Shown: piece by piece, positions 36,300 through 44,879 of the stretch
Numbering within the stretch: the stretch's first letter is position 1
Layout: every line of letters begins with the position of its first letter
DNA from: Paenibacillus gyeongsangnamensis
Lineage (GTDB): Bacteria > Bacillota > Bacilli > Paenibacillales > NBRC-103111
Length of the DNA: 64,000 nucleotides
Direction: 5' to 3'
Assembly: GCF_027533625.1 (NCBI RefSeq)
Contig: NZ_JAQAGZ010000030.1
Coordinates: 1-64,000, forward strand
The notes under the pieces: generated by a model
The model's database searches: none
What the model was told of the DNA's origin: nothing
The model's input: only the letters and a program-made list of their open reading frames with translations
Program-made: the position numbers and the translations under genes

Positions 36300-36641
36300 T
36301 CACCATAATTGCGCACGACGAATGTCATGTTTGATGTTTTTCCGTTGGCTCGGCATATTCGGAACCGAATGCGTATGAATTTGATACAAAAGTCGTGCCG
36401 TAATTCGGGAGTCGATATATTCGTCGAACACATTTAGCTGTTGCTGCGGCTTAGACTGCTCTATTGCTCTGTCAATAAAACGCTTCATGATCAACTCGCC
36501 ATAAATGCGTTCGAACACAATACCTGATCGGCCTTCTATATTTACCATTTCAAACGGCTGGGGTACAGGAAACCCGCAATCCCAGGCGATTCGCACTCCA
36601 TCCAACTCCCTTAGTTTTTTCCCAATCGAATTAACGCGCAT
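36300..36641 (-). pseudogene. Fragment of an APH-type phosphotransferase
   Basis: About 113 codons carry the middle of an aminoglycoside-phosphotransferase-like kinase (IAWDCGFPVPQPFEMVNIEGRSGIVFERIYGE, then LLYQIHTHSVPNMPSQRKNIKHDI). The ATP-lobe start and the catalytic HGDxxxxN part are absent. To the right the frame runs into repeat copy f without homology, and to the left it stops abruptly at 36300. I read it as a remnant truncated at both ends, one of them at a dispersed repeat. Confidence 0.7.
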
Positions 36642-36730
36642 TATTATCCATATTATACCAGATGATAATCTCCTCTGAGGAGGAGATTCCAGTATCCTGT
36701 TCGTTAGCACAGCGAGGCTGCCGATCATCT

Positions 36731-36783
36731 CCGCTGCAGCCTCATGGTGTGGGTTATTAAGCACTCGTACCCGTTCAATTTAG
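36731..36783 (+). repeat. Dispersed element, copy f (stemless subfamily)
   Basis: GCTGCAGCCTCATGGTGTGG is followed by a TTATTAAGCACTCGTACCCG end and TTCAATTTA. It aligns with the copies at 27020 and 49145 and sits at the 5' side of the APH fragment. Confidence 0.5.
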
Positions 36784-36955
36784 TAATTCACATCAAATCC
36801 AATAGTACTACTCCTGCCATTATCGATAAGAAAGAAAGTATTTTTCTTCGATTATGTGTCCACTGAATCAGGAATTTGGCCGGTTCTATCTTTGAACGCG
36901 CAGACCAAATATCTAGCGGAGAGCCTAGGGCACGTGATAGACTAGACGTTAGAAC

Positions 36956-37016
36956 CGCTTACATTCCCCTTCTTCCCTCCTGACGCCGTTTACAGTTAAT
37001 TGAGGGGATGTAAGCG
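36956..37016. promoter_or_regulatory. Long inverted repeat upstream of the GMC dehydrogenase
   Basis: CGCTTACAT (36956-36964) plus CCCC pair with GGGG plus ATGTAAGCG (37008-37016), giving 13 base pairs with one bulge, 109 bases before the gene. It may be an operator or the remains of a mobile sequence. The rest of 36784-37080 shows nothing. Confidence 0.4.
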
Positions 37017-37080
37017 ATCGAAACTGTTCATGGATGGAATGGTACGGTCGCAACGGGTGAAGGAGAGAAAGTTCTTTAGG

Positions 37081-37128
37081 ATGAGTAATTATGTAAGCAG
37101 ACTGTCATTGGGTGGTGAACGTAGATGA
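37081..37128 (+). CDS. Possible 15-codon leader overlapping the GMC start
   Basis: ATG at 37081 opens MSNYVSRLSLGGERR and ends in a TGA that overlaps the ATG of the next gene (ATGA). An AAGGAGAG lies 14 bases upstream, rather far. The main gene has only a weak ribosome site of its own (GGTGG), so translational coupling through this short frame is plausible. Confidence 0.3.
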   Translation: MSNYVSRLSLGGERR

Positions 37129-39254
37129 AACCCGGCGATCAGAATTATTTTTCGGGTGAGGTAGGCCCCATCTTGGAGGCGGTCGCAGATCGGATGATTC
37201 CGAAAGATGCATGGCCATCTGCAACCGAAGGGGGAGTTCTGGGGTACCTGAAACGTCGCGCAAGCGAGGATGTCGCTACCTGGATGGATTTGATTGAACC
37301 CGGACTTCGCGCACTGGATGCAGAAGCTATAGCTCTCCATCGTCAACCGTTTTCGGAACTTTCGGTTAACGAGCAAGATAGGCTGTTACAGTACCTTGAG
37401 CAAGATCGTATTCGGAACTGGCCCTTTTCGCCTAAACTTTTCTTTGCCACCTTATTGAGTTTGGTTATAGAAGGTTACTTTGGAAGTCCTGAAGCTGGCG
37501 GGAATCGTGAGGGTAAGTCGTGGGACATGATTGGATTTCGCCCGGGGCCCGTCTCTGAAATCCAGGCACCAGTCCCGGAAACCGATCTACCGCAACGGAC
37601 CTTCGATCAGCTCCGAGACCAATATGATGTTATCGTCGTGGGAGCCGGTGCAGGGGGCTCGGTAGCGGCGGCGGTGCTAGCCGAATCGGGGCTTCGTGTT
37701 CTCGTTGTAGAGCGCGGAAGCTGGCTTCGCTACAATCAAGTAGGCAGCGATCATGTTCGCAATCATCGTTTTAGCAAATATGGCCACAACACAGGACCAG
37801 GTTTGGAAGGCAATCCACGCACGATTCTTTTGGCCAACGGAGACGAGCGGGTTACTGCCCCCTTTGAAGGCAACTATCATAATAACGCGATGACGTTAGG
37901 CGGCGGCACACGGGTCTACGGAGCACAGGCATGGAGATTTCATCCGGATGACTTTCGTATGGCGACTCGCTATGGGATTCCGGACGGGAGTTCGCTCAGC
38001 GATTGGCCGATTACCTATGATGAACTTGAACCTTATTACGAGCGAGCGGAGTGGGAAGTCGGTGTCTCTGGTGACGGTAACGCCCACCCTGGACGTGGGA
38101 GGCGATATCGCCCTTATCCAATGCCGGCAATGCCAAGGACGCTGGAAGCAGAACGATTAGCTCGGGCGGCAGCGAAACTCGGATGGGACGTCGGACCTGT
38201 TCCTCTCCTCATCAACTCAGTCGAACGTGACGGTCGACCTGCCTGTGGGCGGTGCGGCCAGTGTGTCGGGTTTGCCTGCCCGACCAATAGTAAGAACGGC
38301 GGCCACAATACGATGTTATTGAGGGCCATCGCTACCGGTAACTGCGACCTGATTTGCGATACCATGGTGGAGCGCATCGAAACCGAGGCAGGAAGGCTCG
38401 CCACTGGGGTTCGCCTTGTGCAGGCGGCGGGCTCGGTCCAACGTTTGCAGGTGCGAGCAAGGCATGTGGTGGTTGCAGCCGGAGCCATTGAAAGTGCGCG
38501 CCTACTTCACAATTCAGCAAGCGATGCAGAACCACACGGGATAGGCAATCGGTACGGACAAGTAGGAAAGAACCTTCAGGGTCATGTCTATTCGGGTGCC
38601 TACGCCCTCTTTGACGATCCGGTTCAAGACGGTCTTGGACCTGGGGTGAGTATTGCCACCTGTCGCTTTGCCCACGGTAACGGGGGCGGGATAATCGGGG
38701 GTGGGATGCTCGCCAACGAATTCACCCGGCTGCCGCTCATTCATTGGTATCGAGCGCTTGCGCCGGATGCGGCGCGATGGGGGAGCGCAGGCAAGGAAAC
38801 GATGCGCGAGAGCTACTTGCGTACTAGTCATATTCAGGGACCGATCCAGGATATCCCGACCCCCAAGTCGAGAGTGCGGCTCTCTCCTACGGTTAAAGAT
38901 CGCTTCGGTATGCCAGTGGCTCAACTCTCGGGAAGTGTCCATCCCGAGTCTCTTAGAGCCGCGGCCATGCTTTCCGAGCAAGCGGAGGCCTGGCTTTGGG
39001 CTGCCGGAGCACGGCGGGTTTGGCGAACCCGGCCAGGTGGAGAGCTTAGTGCTGGGCAGCATCAGGCGGGTACACTGCGCATGGGTAATGACCCTTCAAC
39101 ATCAGTTACCGACCCCTTCGGTCGTGTACACGGATACAACAATCTCTGGGTGAGTGACGGCTCCGTTCATGTGACCAATGGCGGCGTTAACCCGGTGTTA
39201 ACGATTCTTGCCTTGGCTTTCCGCACAGCAGAAAACCTTGTTAAACAAGGTTAG
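37125..39254 (+). CDS. GMC-family dehydrogenase fused to a gluconate-2-dehydrogenase subunit-3-like domain
   Basis: 709 residues. The first about 125 resemble the small gamma subunit of gluconate/sorbitol dehydrogenases (PILEAVADRMIPKD). From about 165 a GMC oxidoreductase follows with FAD motif VVGAGAGG (172-178), the HQAGTLRMG stretch and the GGVNPVLTILALAFR end. Between them a four-cysteine cluster C374-x2-C377-x2-C380-x4-C385 (GRCGQCVGFACP) could hold an iron-sulfur centre as in FAD-glucose dehydrogenases. No signal peptide is evident. In relatives these subunits are separate genes. GC content is clearly higher than in the genes on its left, which suggests acquisition. The substrate is probably a sugar or polyol. 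Confidence 0.85.
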   Translation: MKPGDQNYFSGEVGPILEAVADRMIPKDAWPSATEGGVLGYLKRRASEDVATWMDLIEPGLRALDAEAIALHRQPFSELSVNEQDRLLQYLEQDRIRNWPFSPKLFFATLLSLVIEGYFGSPEAGGNREGKSWDMIGFRPGPVSEIQAPVPETDLPQRTFDQLRDQYDVIVVGAGAGGSVAAAVLAESGLRVLVVERGSWLRYNQVGSDHVRNHRFSKYGHNTGPGLEGNPRTILLANGDERVTAPFEGNYHNNAMTLGGGTRVYGAQAWRFHPDDFRMATRYGIPDGSSLSDWPITYDELEPYYERAEWEVGVSGDGNAHPGRGRRYRPYPMPAMPRTLEAERLARAAAKLGWDVGPVPLLINSVERDGRPACGRCGQCVGFACPTNSKNGGHNTMLLRAIATGNCDLICDTMVERIETEAGRLATGVRLVQAAGSVQRLQVRARHVVVAAGAIESARLLHNSASDAEPHGIGNRYGQVGKNLQGHVYSGAYALFDDPVQDGLGPGVSIATCRFAHGNGGGIIGGGMLANEFTRLPLIHWYRALAPDAARWGSAGKETMRESYLRTSHIQGPIQDIPTPKSRVRLSPTVKDRFGMPVAQLSGSVHPESLRAAAMLSEQAEAWLWAAGARRVWRTRPGGELSAGQHQAGTLRMGNDPSTSVTDPFGRVHGYNNLWVSDGSVHVTNGGVNPVLTILALAFRTAENLVKQG

Positions 39255-39330
39255 CGAATTGTGGGAACGGATACGTGGAAGTAATATCCCCTGCATTAGA
39301 GAGGAATCCATAATCGATATCTGACAAGTA

Positions 39331-39380
39331 GTTCAATAAAACAAGGAGCAGCTGCTCTTAGGTAAATGCTCCTTGTTTTG
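39331..39380 (+). repeat. Dispersed palindromic element, copy g (also GMC terminator)
   Basis: GTTCAAT leads into AAAACAAGGAGCA (39338-39350), which pairs perfectly with TGCTCCTTGTTTT (39367-39379). The conserved CTAACG/CGTTAG end is missing. It lies 76 bases after the GMC stop and should terminate transcription. Confidence 0.7.
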
Positions 39381-39431
39381 CATAGATTATCTCATTTCAT
39401 TAAAACTATCCTGCCTGTTCATATTATGAGG

Positions 39432-39607
39432 TCACCAGATCTTTCTGGTCGGCCTCAATTTGTTCGGATATTCCTCATAATCCAGATCATTTGGGACACG
39501 ATTGGACATACCCAATAATGGGCGCATAAATCCGTTGTATTTGTTTCGGTAGTTTTTGCTTTATCGTAAACTAAGCCCATTCTCTTCAAAAACTTTTCCC
39601 TGTCCAA
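39432..39607 (-). pseudogene. Small unknown protein gene with one-base deletion
   Basis: A TTG at 39607 with AAAGGAGG nine bases upstream opens MDREKFLKRMGLVYDKAK. Around 39560 the frame breaks in a run of A, and the natural-looking continuation KNYRNKYNGFMRPLLGMSNR, then VPNDLDYEEYPNKLRPTRKIW, ends at 39432. One additional A in that run would give an uninterrupted 58-residue protein. I do not recognise the family. The strong ribosome site argues that it was a gene; the homopolymer position makes a sequencing error possible. Confidence 0.5.
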
Positions 39608-39794
39608 CGTTCTGTTCCTCCTTTACCGATATATGTATCGTTTTTTTCAATATAAAAAGCCCCTCACATGGAGGAGCTTTGCTTGCAGTTGACGGTGATG
39701 CCTTTCGATGTAGCCCATTCTATAAAGACCAAACCCGCTTTTTGCTTTTATCGTGGCACGTCTTTGTTTGGTTGCTTGGGATCAGTTTTACCAT

Positions 39795-40163
39795 TTATTC
39801 CTTATTATGCGGACAATACTTTAGAATTTCGGCAACAATTTGTTCCGGGTTTTGAACTTCAAAAATGACATAGTGGTAATGCTCGTGTTTATCAAGTTCT
39901 ATGATGATCAACGGGCCCCGATGCTCGTAAGAAAGAAAATACCATTCTCCATTATAGCGGAAGCTTCCCTCATAAATATCAAATCCAGGTAAAGCTGTCC
40001 CTGGCATCTTGAGCATCCAAAATGGAGCATCGAATGAACCGACATGAACCTTGGTGATCGAACGGTAAGGAATTATAATTTGCCGTTTTAACGCTGCTAA
40101 ACTGAGTAATCCTGATAAATGGAGAACCAATTCATTTTCATGAAATTCAACCTGTCTGCTCAT
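39795..40163 (-). CDS. Small PH-domain-like protein
   Basis: 122 residues, beta-rich: IPYRSITKVHVGSFDAPFWMLKMPGTALPG, YEGSFRYNGEWYFLSYEHRGPLIIIEL and a C-terminal helix NPEQIVAEILKY. This layout matches bacterial PH-like (bPH) domain proteins that are usually cytoplasmic or membrane-peripheral. ATG 40163 is preferred over the ATG three codons earlier because AAGGAG lies nine bases upstream. It follows the Gly/Ser-rich membrane protein by 46 bases, so they are likely cotranscribed. Confidence 0.7.
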   Translation of the reverse strand: MSRQVEFHENELVLHLSGLLSLAALKRQIIIPYRSITKVHVGSFDAPFWMLKMPGTALPGFDIYEGSFRYNGEWYFLSYEHRGPLIIIELDKHEHYHYVIFEVQNPEQIVAEILKYCPHNKE

Positions 40164-40209
40164 GAGACCCATCTCCTTATTTTCTCATTGAATATACAAA
40201 ACATTTTGT

Positions 40210-40839
40210 TTAGTATCGTGGACGGAAAAACAAACGGCGTAACACGGCAAACATCAGTAAAATGATAATCAGGTCAATAATGATCGCTAACGGAGAGAAT
40301 ACATGGCCTCCCCACGAATACCCCCACATAGGTCCCCAACCAAATCCATAGCCGCCGAACGGATGGAACAAGGATCCGAGCAGCACACCGGTCCAGAAAT
40401 GACTGTGGTATGGATAATACTTATTCCCAACATATCCGCCGTTATAACCGCTTCTCGGGGTCACGTAGGTTGTGCCGCGGTAACCTGTCGAGTAGGATCC
40501 CGATGGGCCGCCCGAATAACTGCCGGAAGCCGAATTACCGGTTCCTGACCAACTTTTGGATGAAGAGGAATAGCCGCTGGAAGCAGAAGAATTAGACGCT
40601 GTGGACCAACCTGTACCCGAGCTATCTTTTCCGGCACTGCCAGGTGTCGTAAACGAGCCACTGCGAGCTGATGTCGACGGCGCGGTTGAAAAAGAACTGC
40701 TGCCGGAGTACCCGCCGCGACTACTCGAAAAACCGTGGCCTCCGGAATACCCTTTTGCAAAAGCATCAGTTGCTCCAAACAAGGTAAACGTAAGCATCAA
40801 AGCGATGAAAACCGAGCTGATTGAAACTAAACGTTTCAT
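40210..40839 (-). CDS. Exported Ser/Gly/Tyr-rich membrane protein
   Basis: 209 residues. A signal peptide (MKRLVSISSVFIALMLTFTLFGATDAFA) is followed by a low-complexity Ser/Gly/Tyr/Thr-rich stretch (about 30-145), a YPYHSHFWTGVLLGSLFHPFGGYGFGWG hydrophobic turn, and a C-terminal transmembrane helix (about 183-203) with an RRLFFRPRY cytoplasmic tail. It should be anchored at the membrane with a disordered outer region. GGGGGAG lies seven bases before the ATG. It lies 16 bases after the DUF2653-like gene. The function is not known. Confidence 0.75.
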   Translation of the reverse strand: MKRLVSISSVFIALMLTFTLFGATDAFAKGYSGGHGFSSSRGGYSGSSSFSTAPSTSARSGSFTTPGSAGKDSSGTGWSTASNSSASSGYSSSSKSWSGTGNSASGSYSGGPSGSYSTGYRGTTYVTPRSGYNGGYVGNKYYPYHSHFWTGVLLGSLFHPFGGYGFGWGPMWGYSWGGHVFSPLAIIIDLIIILLMFAVLRRLFFRPRY

Positions 40840-40855
40840 ACCGTTTCTCCCCCTT

Positions 40856-41164
40856 TTATTGTCCTATCTGGACATTTGCCGAAAAGCCTTCCTGGTGAGA
40901 AAAAGCCAATTCAACGTCCATCAGATGAATGTTCATGTTATGGACATCAGCCAAAAACTCACAAACCGCATCAATCAAATTTTGCTCGTTCATGAAGTGT
41001 TCCCGGTCACGAAACATTCCGTTCTCCAGAACATCGGCCGATATTCCTTGACCCTGATCGTACCGGAGATTGATTTGAAAATGATGCGCCGCCCGTCCTT
41101 CCCTCTTGCTGCAAAAGTGACAGGCGCAGTCGATGATTTCCTGGGTATTTAAACGAATGAACAT
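40856..41164 (-). CDS. DUF2653 (YxcD)-like protein with internal duplication
   Basis: 102 residues that look like two copies of one unit: NTQEIIDCACHFCSKREGRA ... INLRYDQGQGISADV and NEQNLIDAVCEFLADVHNMN ... VELAFSHQEGFSANV. The second matches the start of B. subtilis YxcD (DUF2653) as I remember it. The function of the family is unknown. The ATG at 41164 has GGAGG nine bases upstream. It is the first gene of a three-gene leftward operon with the Ser/Gly-rich membrane protein and the PH-like protein. Confidence 0.65.
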   Translation of the reverse strand: MFIRLNTQEIIDCACHFCSKREGRAAHHFQINLRYDQGQGISADVLENGMFRDREHFMNEQNLIDAVCEFLADVHNMNIHLMDVELAFSHQEGFSANVQIGQ

Positions 41165-41233
41165 GAGCAATTTCCTCCCGAGAGATTGTTTATTACGAAA
41201 ATAAAGTTCAACTGATTTTCAGCACAGCAAAAA

Positions 41234-41261
41234 ACCACAGAGGCGCCGAAGGCTCTGTGGT
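41234..41261 (-). terminator. Hairpin upstream of the three-gene operon
   Basis: ACCACAGAG (41234-41242) pairs perfectly with CTCTGTGGT (41253-41261); the A run at 41229-41234 gives T on the minus strand. It would stop leftward transcription before it enters the DUF2653 operon. Confidence 0.65.
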
Positions 41262-41878
41262 CGATTATGTACGATCACATGCTTACACTTCCTCTCTCAA
41301 GCAACGCTTACGAGGTTAGCTGTCGGATTCGGGCGGTGAGATCGCCCTACTCGAAATACAGACGGCCTATAAAAGTTCAGGATCTGTATTCCGAGATTCA
41401 CCCCATGCGGTCCGAAGGCCATAAAAATGCTTTTCGGTTCGCGTTTGGTTCCCCCGATCCCTTGACCAGCAAGGGATTCAGCGTTTCAGCATGATGTTAT
41501 ATTGAATTAATGATTGAATCATACTCCCGTTTAAGATTTATGTAAAACGCTATGTTAGAAGAAATTGTTTCACGGCAATGAATAACAGTAAATGTGAGCG
41601 TTTACTTATTAATAGATCTTTGATTTTCGCTTGATACCTCACTCATACGCATTAAATCTTAAAAAACATAGATATTTGAAGCAAATTAAGTCTTAGACTT
41701 GAATTGTTAATTTGGGCCATGTTGAGATGAAGTATCCGTCAGTTTTTGAGAAATAAGTGTTAAACTTTTGGGACAGCCCCCTCCGGTTACTTTTCATCTT
41801 GAGATGCACATATGCCCAATACTCTGCATATCGTAGAGCAGCAAACATTTCAGCTTTTTTATATAATCTGAAAGGGGA
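41262..41878. other. Intergenic region without a supported gene
   Basis: I see no gene with a ribosome site. A minus-strand frame at 41693-41956 has protein-like stretches (SPFRLYKKAEMFAALRYAEY) but overlaps the start of the better supported plus-strand gene. Confidence 0.4.
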
Positions 41879-42529
41879 ATGAACAGTTTGACCACTCAAA
41901 GCGAACATGCTATCGAATCGCGGCAGGCCACTTTTACAGCCGGATGCCTCAACCAATGGACAAGGCTCAGGCTGCTGATATCGGGTGAAGGAATCTGGTT
42001 CTGGCCCACTGATATAACTAAACCAGGGTACAGGTTATAGAACAGTGAAGGGTTATATACGCCCGACTTTGTTACTTCAATTGACTGTTGTGCTCCCAGG
42101 TGGAACAAAGTAGGTTTAAAATCCGGCGCTACAATAGATTTTTGGCCGCTTTCAAGGCTTGGGAGCAATTTTGTACTCGGTTATGTCACTATGACGGACT
42201 ACGATAGCGTAAGATGCCAGCCGTTGCCGACTGCACCCAAAGTAGCAGGATGTTGGGATACTGATTTGGGAAGAATGCATTTAAATCAACCAGGAGACGG
42301 CTACAATGTAACCGGCACATATGAATATACACTATACCAATACCCAGGTGAAACGATAAAAGGTGAAATTTTCGGTTCATTTTGGGTAAATCGTTTGATG
42401 GGGCAATTTAGAGAAAAGTTAAGTAGTACCGGAGCAAACTATAGTAACGGATTATTCAGTTTGAATTTTGAAGGAAACTCATTCACTGGGCAGAAAGCCA
42501 GGGGCCATTGGAGTGGCAAAAGATGTTAG
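41879..42529 (+). pseudogene. Unknown protein with in-frame TAG at codon 54
   Basis: ATG 41879 has AAAGGGGA directly upstream. The frame reads through SGEGIWFWPTDITKPGYRL to a TAG at 42038-42040 and continues without interruption for 162 codons: SIDCCAPRWNKVGLKSG, GSNFVLGYVTMTDYD, VAGCWDTDLGRMHLNQPG, GYNVTGTYEY and a final SFTGQKARGHWSGKRC. Style and composition are the same on both sides of the TAG, so I join them. The C-terminal beta-rich part recalls small lipocalin-like glycine/tyrosine-rich domains, but I do not recognise the family. A shorter product from the ATG at 42191 (112 residues) is possible. Confidence 0.55.
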
Positions 42530-42720
42530 AAATTTTATGGTTAGTAGAGAAACAGCCGAATGTTGCCGGCTGTTTTTTCGTATGTCTGGAAGCGTCAGGG
42601 GGTTACTTTGGCACCCCTTCACCTCACGCAGCGTATTTTAATGGCTCTTTTAAAAACTTGCCGCTACAGTCAGCGCGGAGAACCGTATCATTATTTAAAG
42701 CCATGATTACGTTATCTGCC

Positions 42721-42795
42721 CGTTTAATAAAACAATGAGCAGCTGCCGCGGCAAACTGCTCATTGTTGTCGTTTAACTAACGTTACCCGTTAGCC
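42721..42795 (+). repeat. Dispersed palindromic element, copy h
   Basis: ACAATGAGCAG (42732-42742) pairs with CTGCTCATTGT (42756-42766) around a GCTGCCGCGGC loop, followed by TTTAACTAACG-TTACC-CGTTAGC (ends 42777-42782 and 42788-42793). This is the most complete copy. The rest of 42530-42997 holds nothing recognisable. Confidence 0.7.
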
Positions 42796-42997
42796 ATCCA
42801 TGCCGCTCAAAGCGCGGCACCACAGAGAATGAAAGTTAATCCGTTCTTTCATGGTAGTTGAATAGTCACTATAAAAAAACAACGTGTTTCTTACAAGGTT
42901 TTGACAGGATCTCTGGAGCTCGAAAAGGATACGTGAAGCCATCTACTCTAACATCGTCTGTATCGCTCCACCGTGGGAGCTCCTATAAACAACCTTA

Positions 42998-44107
42998 CTA
43001 TGGCTGGTTTGCGAAGGGCTTGTGGGATGAGTTGAAATGCTGCATGTCGATGCCGCTCCATATATTGGGCACTTTTACTTTGTCCGGTTTCTCGAATACG
43101 AGGAACGCCGTCGGCAGATACCTCATGCCGTAGCTGCTGGAAGGACGATTGACCACCTCGTTGTTCTTGACAAGCAAGGACGAGGAGCCGCCATCCAGAT
43201 TGGCCGCTGTCAAGGCTCCTTTCTCAAGCAACAGCTTCTGGGCATCATAAAGCGTGGCGCCTATGGAGTAACCGGGTTGTCTTCCATCGATCACCAGGAA
43301 CAGAATGGACCCGTCCCTCGTTTGGGCCATACAAGTACGGGGAGCGATGCCCCATCCTTCGGCCTCGTTCTTAATCAGCCCTTTACCGTTAACAATAAAC
43401 TTCGGCGAAAACGATACCGCTTCTGTGACGCCCATCTTGAGCAGTTCAGAAGGTTTATATTTACCGGCGATCATAACCCCGTTGCGGTCGAGTCCGACGA
43501 CATTCACCGGATCCTCCATACCGCTGTCGTTGTACAGCAGTTTGCCGCCGGACATGACGATGCCGGACGGCTTAAATCCGTTGCCGTCATAATTGGGATC
43601 ATCGAATGCGCCACCGTTCACTCCGGCAATCGCCCCGGTACGTTTGACCATGCTCAAAATCTGCTCGCCTTGACCGACGATACCAGTGGTCACCACCCGT
43701 ATCATCTTCGGATTGTGTACGGTGAGCAGGTAGCCCTTAAATTTATTACCGCTGACAGGCTCAACCGACACGGTGTTATTAGGCTGAGTCGCAGGAAAGA
43801 CATTATGATTATCTTTCTCCGAGCCCATCGCATCGAATTGCGCGAGATAGTCTTCTACGCGGCGGTTCATTTCGTCCTGACCGATTAAAAATTTCGCATA
43901 ATCACGATGCTGCGTTGTAATTAGCGTATCGGCTATCATATAACGCAGCTCGGTGCCGGAAGCAGTGAAATAGAACCACATCGCAAAGCCGGACATGAAT
44001 AATAATACGAGCAATAAAGCATAGCAAAATAACCTTAAGCGTTTGCGCCGCTTTCGCTTCGGTGCTGGATCAACTTCCGTACGGTCATACGAATAGCTTG
44101 GATTCAA
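42998..44107 (-). CDS. Membrane-anchored phosphodiester glycosidase (NAGPA domain)
   Basis: About 369 residues. A basic N-terminus (PKRKRRKRLR) and one transmembrane helix (about 28-48) leave the enzyme outside. The NAGPA domain (PF09992) shows GVNGGAFDDPN, GIAPRTCMAQTRDGSILFLVIDGRQ and NLDGGSSSLLV. Family members hydrolyse phosphodiester-linked sugars; bacterial ones are usually linked to exopolysaccharide or cell-wall metabolism. TTG 44107 is favoured as start, six bases after GAGGTG; a GTG three codons earlier overlaps that site. It is a single-gene unit. Confidence 0.9.
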   Translation of the reverse strand: MNPSYSYDRTEVDPAPKRKRRKRLRLFCYALLLVLLFMSGFAMWFYFTASGTELRYMIADTLITTQHRDYAKFLIGQDEMNRRVEDYLAQFDAMGSEKDNHNVFPATQPNNTVSVEPVSGNKFKGYLLTVHNPKMIRVVTTGIVGQGEQILSMVKRTGAIAGVNGGAFDDPNYDGNGFKPSGIVMSGGKLLYNDSGMEDPVNVVGLDRNGVMIAGKYKPSELLKMGVTEAVSFSPKFIVNGKGLIKNEAEGWGIAPRTCMAQTRDGSILFLVIDGRQPGYSIGATLYDAQKLLLEKGALTAANLDGGSSSLLVKNNEVVNRPSSSYGMRYLPTAFLVFEKPDKVKVPNIWSGIDMQHFNSSHKPFANQP

Positions 44108-44265
44108 CAGGCTCACCTCAATTTTTGAAACATAACCTAGAGTCTAATGCGCCAACCTTAAAGAATGCTTAAGATTGGGAGTTGTTGGTGACTCAGGAAA
44201 AAAGTATTGACGCCCATGCCATCAGATGATGAAATAAAGTTATTTCAGGATAGACTGATCCCAAA

Positions 44266-44346
44266 AATAAAAACAGCGGCAGCCATGGACGAGAAAATAA
44301 AGTCCTAGACTTCCGCTGTTTTTATTTAACTCGTAATCGTTAACTG
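44266..44346 (+). repeat. Dispersed palindromic element, copy i
   Basis: AATAAAAACAGCGG (44266-44279) pairs perfectly with CCGCTGTTTTTATT (44313-44326), with an inner GGAC/GTCC stem like that of copy a. TTAACTCGTAATCGTTAACTG follows as a degenerate form of the conserved end. Confidence 0.65.
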
Positions 44347-44435
44347 AAATTTTTTCATCCTGAGAGTCTCTCTATTTATTGTTAATCGCATATTTCATAC
44401 GGCATCTCTTCATGAACTTAAAAATAATGATTCCT

Positions 44436-44879
44436 CTAACTATTCATAAAGATATCTAAATTTGTTTCTTCTTTTATTTGTTGAGTTAGTTTATCTCGCA
44501 TTTGTGACATGTTTGTCTTTACCCATGGTGCCCATAATTTATCTGCAATTTCTGTCCTTAATTTTTCAACTTTGTCTTTCATTTTTTTGTATTTTTTCGT
44601 GGCATCGATTGAAATAAAAACAGATACTAACGATATGATAAGTAATATATGCAAAATAAATGTTTTAGGGAGTATTTCTAGCATTAACCTAACATTGCCG
44701 TTCGTTGGTTTTAATATAAGTTTATCAAAACCGAAAAAGTATATTAATAAAAAAAAGACTGCTCCGACGGAGTATACAATTGCCTTCGATTGTAAATCAT
44801 CCATTTTTCTTTTCCTATTTCTAAGTTCATTCAATATACTCTTTGCATCTTGAGAGATCTCGAGCGAGTTCCAAGGCAT
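44436..44879 (-). CDS. DUF2663 (YpbF)-like membrane protein
   Basis: 147 residues. A cytoplasmic helix (LNELRNRKRKMDDLQSK) is followed by two transmembrane segments (about 35-53 and 70-90) and a charged C-terminal helix (KKYKKMKDKVEKLRTEIADKLWAPW). The order of elements matches B. subtilis YpbF (DUF2663), whose function is not known. It is AT-rich and stands alone next to repeat copy i. Confidence 0.6.
   Translation of the reverse strand: MPWNSLEISQDAKSILNELRNRKRKMDDLQSKAIVYSVGAVFFLLIYFFGFDKLILKPTNGNVRLMLEILPKTFILHILLIISLVSVFISIDATKKYKKMKDKVEKLRTEIADKLWAPWVKTNMSQMRDKLTQQIKEETNLDIFMNS

Noticed and set aside
4756..42040. Amber recoding (for example pyrrolysine) as explanation for the two in-frame TAGs
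   Set aside because: Frameshifts in neighbouring genes show ordinary damage is common here, and no suppressor tRNA or related gene is in the window.
41693..42168. Two minus-strand frames with protein-like composition
   Set aside because: They lie opposite the better supported plus-strand gene at 41879-42529, overlap each other, and lack ribosome sites.
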